NCBI GenBank assembly: GCA_944389315.1
Contig: CALXLX010000022.1
Coordinates: 1 to 47,804, forward strand
Origin: an uncultured Opitutales bacterium
GTDB taxonomy: Bacteria; Verrucomicrobiota; Verrucomicrobiia; Opitutales; Intestinicryptomonadaceae
Direction of reading: 5' to 3'
Length of the DNA stretch: 47,804 bases
Under the pieces are notes generated by a model. The model worked only from the letters and a program-made list of their open reading frames with translations, ran no database searches and was not told the DNA's origin. This document shows, piece by piece, positions 43,711-47,804 of the stretch; position 1 is the stretch's first letter, and each line of letters starts with the position of its first letter. The position numbers and the translations under genes are program-made.

Positions 43711-45096
43711 TTAAATCTTCGGCGCTGAAGGCAGAAATTCCATACGGTAATCGTAAAGCGAACGCGTGAACTTATTGGCATCTGGACAATTCTTAAAGCT
43801 CATCGTGTTCGGATCGTACAGAAGTTCTACTCCGGGATGTATACAGGATATCATGCCCAGCAGAGCCAACTCCGTAAACGGAGCAGCATAGGAGAAGTTG
43901 GACTCCGGCATTCTGCCTTCCACGCATGCGTTTGCACAATCAATTTGGGGCTTGTACGGAAATTTATTGCGGGGAATAGTCTTCGGCGGAATTTTACCCG
44001 CCTTCTTCAACTCTATTTGCGCATCCCTATTCATCAGCTTAACGCCCGAACCGGTGTATATCAGCGTCATCGTCTGCTTCGTACCCACAATGTATATGGC
44101 GTTGTCGTTCTTGGGATCCTTCAACTCCGACTCGGGAACGCCCTTTATCTCCGGAGGCCTGCGCCGCCCATCGTACCAATGCAAGCGTATTTCGCCGTCC
44201 TTACCGTACTTGTTCTTGAAGAACATGTCTATGCTCGCGGCCTTTGGCCATGAGAAATCTTTGCAGGGCAGCGCGTCGGAAACTATCTTGTACGGCAGCC
44301 CCAAATTGAAGGCAGAATACGGATTGTCCAAAAAGTGGCACGCCATGTCCCCGGCGGAACCCGAGCCAAAATCCCTGAGCCCGCGCCAGTGATACGGGAC
44401 AAAATCCTTACTGTACGGCCTCTGCGACGCTATATTGAGCCATAAGTTGAAATCCAGCCCCTTCGGCACAGGCAATGTCGGCTGGGGCGGAGTGTCAAAG
44501 CCCCAGCTACGGTCTGTCCAGGCATATATATCCTCTATTTGGCCCATTATGCCCGCGTCGCACCACTCGCGTATCGTGCGCCATCCGTCGTTGGTGTGCA
44601 CCTGGTTGCCCATCTGCGTACATACGCCGGCCTCCTCCGCCATGCGCCTGATTTCGCGGGACTCCCATATCGTTCGCGTAAGCGGCTTTTCGCAGAATAC
44701 GTGTTTGCCCTTTGCCATGGCCCATGCGCATATCGGATAGTGGACATGGTCGGGCGTGCAAACGGCAACGGCGTCTATGTCCTTATCCATCTTGTCGAGC
44801 ATTATGCGGTAATCCGAAAAGCGAGGAATCCCTTTTACGCTTTCCAGCCAAGGTTTCGCCCATTCAGGAGTATAAGACTGTGCAACCCTGTTCTCATCTA
44901 CATCGCAAAGCGCCACTATGCGGGCGTCTGCGCTCTCCAGTATAGACCTTACCGTATAACGCCCCTGGCCGCCCCAGCCGACTATAGCCACCCCTATGCG
45001 GGAATTCGCCCCCCTAATCTTCGCGCGCAAAAGCGACGGCAATATCAGCGCCGACCCAAACACTGCGGAATTCTTAAAGAATTTTCTCCTGTCCAT
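43711..45096 (-). CDS. Tat-exported Gfo/Idh/MocA oxidoreductase or GH109-like enzyme (copy 2)
   Basis: I start at ATG 45096 rather than the upstream in-frame TTG (45114): this gives MDRRKFFKNSAVFGSALILP, a Tat signal matching copy 1 residue for residue in length, and the same total of 461. About 80-85% identical to copy 1 by eye, with differences concentrated in the first 110 residues and the C-terminal tail. Same NAD motif (IGVAIVGWGGQGRYTVR), CTPDHVHYPICAW, CEKPLTRT and GSGSAGDMACHF. It has its own promoter-like element and terminator, so it is probably a separate unit after tandem duplication. Substrate unknown. Confidence 0.9.
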   Translation of the reverse strand: MDRRKFFKNSAVFGSALILPSLLRAKIRGANSRIGVAIVGWGGQGRYTVRSILESADARIVALCDVDENRVAQSYTPEWAKPWLESVKGIPRFSDYRIMLDKMDKDIDAVAVCTPDHVHYPICAWAMAKGKHVFCEKPLTRTIWESREIRRMAEEAGVCTQMGNQVHTNDGWRTIREWCDAGIMGQIEDIYAWTDRSWGFDTPPQPTLPVPKGLDFNLWLNIASQRPYSKDFVPYHWRGLRDFGSGSAGDMACHFLDNPYSAFNLGLPYKIVSDALPCKDFSWPKAASIDMFFKNKYGKDGEIRLHWYDGRRRPPEIKGVPESELKDPKNDNAIYIVGTKQTMTLIYTGSGVKLMNRDAQIELKKAGKIPPKTIPRNKFPYKPQIDCANACVEGRMPESNFSYAAPFTELALLGMISCIHPGVELLYDPNTMSFKNCPDANKFTRSLYDYRMEFLPSAPKI

Positions 45097-45182
45097 AACT
45101 GGCAATGCCCCCAAAAAAAATTCAAATATAAGACAATATGATGTTTTGTTTCTCTATCTTAAGGCATTTCCAGCATGCGAGC

Positions 45183-45212
45183 ATTAGACGAGAAAATGTC
45201 TATAAAAGTCAA
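45183..45212 (-). promoter_or_regulatory. Sigma70-like promoter of the second Tat oxidoreductase gene
   Basis: Minus strand: -35 TTGACT at 45212-45207, 18-bp spacer, -10 TCTAAT at 45188-45183 (5/6 matches each). The implied leader to ATG 45096 is about 80 nt. Match by eye only. Confidence 0.55.
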
Positions 45213-45260
45213 TATGCTCTAATTTTACATTTCTTTAGGCTTCCCTATATTGCATTGCGC

Positions 45261-45299
45261 AAAAAAAAATGGCGGCATTTGCATGTCGCCATTTTTTTT
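45261..45299 (-). terminator. Intrinsic terminator after the PEP-CTERM protein gene
   Basis: Stem A9-TGGCG with CGCCA-T8 around a 12-nt loop; symmetrical A and T runs allow function on both strands. Located just beyond the stop at 45313. Confidence 0.9.
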
Positions 45300-45312
45300 G
45301 CGGAATAAAATG

Positions 45313-47481
45313 CTATTTCCGCCTTCTGCGCAACAGTGCAAATCCAACCGCAAAAATGCCGAAGATTGCCGCATATTCGGCAGGTTCGGGAACCGAGACG
45401 AAGTACAGGGCGTTGTCCTGCTTGAGGAAATGCCCCTCCAAAGCGGCTCTCGAAGGATCATTATATGTATAATCGAAGTCGCTCTCGTCAAAATCGACGG
45501 TGGAATTTTCCGTCCAGGAAAGTATCTTGTACATAGTCTCCCCCGCGGCAAAAGTCCCACTGAACTCAAAGACGTACTTGCCGCCAGAATCTCCATCCGC
45601 CTTCAGGAAATTGCCGCTGAGAGCTATAAGGTCGCAAGTGCCGTCGGCGGCAAAGTCAACTGCTATTGTAGCAGCATTGGACCATGTCAAATCGGTAGCT
45701 ATAACCTTGCCTATATCCGAATCCGATCCTATCGCGCCAAACCTGCCTCCGTTGAGATTCAGCTGCGCTATTCCCCAATCGGCGCGCTTGTCCGCGCGCA
45801 TGAAAAGAGTCCCCTCATTTACGGTGGTGGTTCCCCTGTAATAGTTATTGCCGCGCAAAATCTGCGTTCCGGAGCCGTTCTTCTCCAAAGAAAGATAATT
45901 TGCGCCCGTTATGGAATCTACCGTAGAGTTCTCCCCCATGTCGTGCAATCTGCCTGAGAACTCCGCGTCAAAATCCCCATTCAATACTATCAGCGTTTCG
46001 ACATTGTTCTTGGAGAAATATGATGTAGACAATCTGTTCATCTGGTCGCCGTTTCCTCCGCTTATGCCTCCTATTTCAACCCTTACCGTGCCACTCCCGG
46101 CCGTTTTCCCCGCATCAAAGGCCACCCCGCCGCGAAGATTCAGGTTGCCCAAAAGCGAGAAAGACGCCCCGTCTGCAAGCTGTATGTTAGTAAGCCGCGA
46201 ACCTTCTACAACGCTCCTGAAAGACGAGGAAAAATCATTTTCCACAACAAGATTGCAATTTACTATAATTCTGCGAACAGCAAGATCCAAATCTCCCACG
46301 GTCACAGTCTTCCCAAACGCCGAAAAGCTTACCCCTTGGTAGTCGTTCTCGTCTGAGCCGTTATTTTTGGAAACTATCGCTTCTATGTAGGAGTTTGCAT
46401 TGGAGACAAAATCCACGCGCGACATATCGTTTTCAGGCACGCCGGAATCCAGCGTTATAGTGCCGACTTGAATTGGAGCGGAGCCCGCTGTGTCTCCCTC
46501 CGTAGCCGTCGTATAGAAATTCATAATTGCGCGGTCGCTGTTGTTTCCAAGGCCGAATGTATCGCTCATAGTGCCAGAGACAACAACGTCGCCGAGCTTT
46601 ATCCAGCCGGCCATATTGTTGGATGCGTCACCGTAATAGAAGTACGACGCCTTGCCCAGATTCAAAAGGCTCATAGACAAATCCGCATTCTGGGCTGAAA
46701 CCGGAACCGTGCTTGAACCGGTTTTCCCCGCGCAAAGGCGGAATGAACCCTTTGTGACATTTATGGTCTTTACCGAAGTCTGGTCGGCTCCCAAGCCGTG
46801 GATTTCACTCGCATAGATTCTAATCCCGGCGGATGGGGCAACCTCTGCGTTGGAGCCGTCTACGGTAAATGCCACACCAGAATCGTCCGCCCCCACGGTC
46901 AGCGAAGTCAGAAATTCTCCGGACCCCGTCGTTCCAAGATAAAGCCCTCCGGCATAGGCGGAGGCTCCTTCGCGCAAGGTTACATTAAAGTATGCATCGC
47001 TCTGGCGCTTCCTGATTTTTAAGACGCTTCCCTCTACGCTTCCACCTAGATAGTCTGCATTGACAATAACATTGCCTATGGACATATCGCAGGTTCCTCC
47101 GTTTACAAAAGTGTAAAACTGCCAATCATACGCAGAGGAGCCGTTAAGATCCACCGTGGGGACATACTCTATGCTTTTTATGTATACATTTGTGGCGTCC
47201 AAACCGCTCATCTGGCTCATGGTAAGAGATGTTGCGCTGTCCATGCGCCGCAATACCGTCTCGGCGCCGCCTATTTCGTCGACCGGTATGGGAGTCGGAG
47301 AATTCTCATATGCGCCAAACTCCTCGTTGTACACTGCCCACGCAGCGTAATCCTGATTGATGCTCGCACTTATCTGACCGCGGTTGTAATAATACGTCTC
47401 TGCTTGGACGGAGGAAAGCGTCGCAAGCGCAAAAAAAGTGAACACTCCACCATGCAAAAGTCTCTTTTTCATAGCCGACAT
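45313..47481 (-). CDS. Autotransporter-repeat-type secreted protein with PEP-CTERM tail
   Basis: 722 residues. Start at ATG 47481 or 47472 (MKKRLLHGGVFTFFALATLS, a good signal peptide). The body is Ser/Asp/Gly-rich predicted beta-helix. Near residues 575-610 lies a passenger-type repeat (LSLEKNGSGTQILRGNN, TTTVNEGTLFMRAD) as in autotransporter-associated beta-strand repeats. The C-terminus has the sorting tail: VPEP, a hydrophobic stretch (YAAIFGIFAVGFALL) and RRRRK. PEP-CTERM proteins are processed by an exosortase (not in the window) and anchored or released at the surface. A structural or adhesive role is likely; no catalytic motif seen. Confidence 0.85.
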   Translation of the reverse strand: MSAMKKRLLHGGVFTFFALATLSSVQAETYYYNRGQISASINQDYAAWAVYNEEFGAYENSPTPIPVDEIGGAETVLRRMDSATSLTMSQMSGLDATNVYIKSIEYVPTVDLNGSSAYDWQFYTFVNGGTCDMSIGNVIVNADYLGGSVEGSVLKIRKRQSDAYFNVTLREGASAYAGGLYLGTTGSGEFLTSLTVGADDSGVAFTVDGSNAEVAPSAGIRIYASEIHGLGADQTSVKTINVTKGSFRLCAGKTGSSTVPVSAQNADLSMSLLNLGKASYFYYGDASNNMAGWIKLGDVVVSGTMSDTFGLGNNSDRAIMNFYTTATEGDTAGSAPIQVGTITLDSGVPENDMSRVDFVSNANSYIEAIVSKNNGSDENDYQGVSFSAFGKTVTVGDLDLAVRRIIVNCNLVVENDFSSSFRSVVEGSRLTNIQLADGASFSLLGNLNLRGGVAFDAGKTAGSGTVRVEIGGISGGNGDQMNRLSTSYFSKNNVETLIVLNGDFDAEFSGRLHDMGENSTVDSITGANYLSLEKNGSGTQILRGNNYYRGTTTVNEGTLFMRADKRADWGIAQLNLNGGRFGAIGSDSDIGKVIATDLTWSNAATIAVDFAADGTCDLIALSGNFLKADGDSGGKYVFEFSGTFAAGETMYKILSWTENSTVDFDESDFDYTYNDPSRAALEGHFLKQDNALYFVSVPEPAEYAAIFGIFAVGFALLRRRRK

Positions 47482-47590
47482 TTTGGTATATTATCCTAAT
47501 TTTTCAAGACTTATTTATTTTACCTACAATAATTTTAACCTCGTTTGCGTGGTTTTTCCCGCCTTACCGTATTCTATATTTACTCTGCAA

Positions 47591-47620
47591 ATAAAAACGG
47601 CGGTAACAATGTACCGCCGT
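47591..47620 (-). terminator. Intrinsic terminator after the partial PEP-CTERM gene
   Basis: A 9-bp perfect stem (ACGGCGGTA with TACCGCCGT, 6-nt loop), followed on the minus strand by TTTTTATTT. Lies 26 bp beyond the stop at 47647. Confidence 0.88.
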
Positions 47621-47646
47621 CGTGGAAAAACTCGCTATAAAGCCTC

Positions 47647-47804
47647 TTATTTTCGCCTTCTGCGAATCAGTGCAAGGGCCAGAGCCATTGCGCCGAACAA
47701 GGCAGCATACTCCGCTGGCTCGGGCACGGATACAAAGTACAATCCGTTGTCCTGTATCACAAAGGTTCCATCGAGAACAACTTCCTCGCCATTGTAGGTG
47801 TATC
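47647..47804 (-). CDS. PEP-CTERM protein, C-terminal end (cut by window edge)
   Basis: Minus-strand frame entering from the right edge and ending at TAA 47649-47647; 52 codons are visible. It reads YTYNGEEVVLDGTFVIQDNG, then LYFVSVPEPAEYAALFGAMA and a basic RRRRK end. The last 50 residues closely match the end of the neighbouring 722-residue protein (shared YTYN, G-x-F, QDN, LYFVSVPEPAEYAA), so the two are tandem paralogues at least at the C-terminus. The rest lies outside the window. Confidence 0.88.
   Translation of the reverse strand, partial: YTYNGEEVVLDGTFVIQDNGLYFVSVPEPAEYAALFGAMALALALIRRRRK

Noticed and set aside
45097..45114. TTG start for the second Tat oxidoreductase
   Set aside because: ATG 45096 puts the twin-arginine signal at the N-terminus and makes both copies equal in length.
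1..47804. CRISPR arrays, tRNA or rRNA genes, insertion sequences, phage genes
   Set aside because: No regularly spaced repeats, cloverleaf sequences, transposases or integrases were found in the gaps or frames.

Overview
The window reads as one contiguous bacterial chromosome segment of roughly 50% GC, most likely from a Verrucomicrobiota lineage (Opitutae-like, possibly gut-associated). That placement is inference. It rests on two secreted proteins with a VPEP...RRRRK (PEP-CTERM) tail, several large Sec-exported proteins, Tat-exported Gfo/Idh/MocA oxidoreductases, a Rho factor with a long N-terminal extension, and a DUF3450/ExbB/ExbD/TonB module. Isoleucine is written mostly with AUA, which is unusual at this GC content. 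No rRNA, tRNA, CRISPR array, insertion sequence or phage gene was seen.

Left part (1-11618, minus strand): four tandem paralogues (one cut by the left edge) of about 1150-residue exported proteins. Each has an N-terminal carbohydrate-binding-like beta domain, a large mixed middle region and a conserved His/Tyr/Trp-rich helical core. I cannot assign a known family; they look like a candidate undescribed family of polysaccharide-active enzymes.

Middle-left (11740-21796, plus strand): cutA, then a tightly packed run. It comprises a catalytically dead HtrA-like PDZ protein, a DUF3450 coiled-coil protein, a TtpC-like MotA/TolQ/ExbB protein, exbB, exbD, tonB, a TPR protein, folP, folB, folK, rsmI and a Ppx/GppA phosphatase. 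Most junctions are ATGA/GTGA overlaps, so TonB energisation and folate synthesis appear transcriptionally linked.

Middle (21942-31176, minus strand): an unknown small protein, def, coaE, rho, two PilB/GspE ATPases and one PilC/GspF. The run probably starts at a sigma70-like promoter near 31150-31176 and ends at an intrinsic terminator at 21942-21974.

Right (31224-41727, minus strand): a complete hexuronate operon: lacI-type regulator, kdgK, kdgA, uxaC, two Gfo/Idh/MocA oxidoreductases, an Nramp-fold transporter lacking the metal-binding motifs, an SDR-type fructuronate reductase and uxuA, closed by a strong terminator. It converts glucuronate to fructuronate, mannonate, KDG, KDPG, then pyruvate plus glyceraldehyde 3-phosphate. 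A perfect 14-bp palindrome inside a larger nested one sits just upstream of the lacI promoter.

Far right (41904-47804, minus strand): two near-duplicate Tat-exported Gfo/Idh/MocA proteins, then two PEP-CTERM proteins (the second cut by the right edge), most with their own terminators.

Working model (inference): the exported paralogue array and Tat oxidoreductases attack a uronic-acid-containing glycan outside the cytoplasm, TonB powers outer-membrane uptake, the Nramp-like protein carries a uronate or related ligand inward, and the LacI-controlled pathway ferments it.
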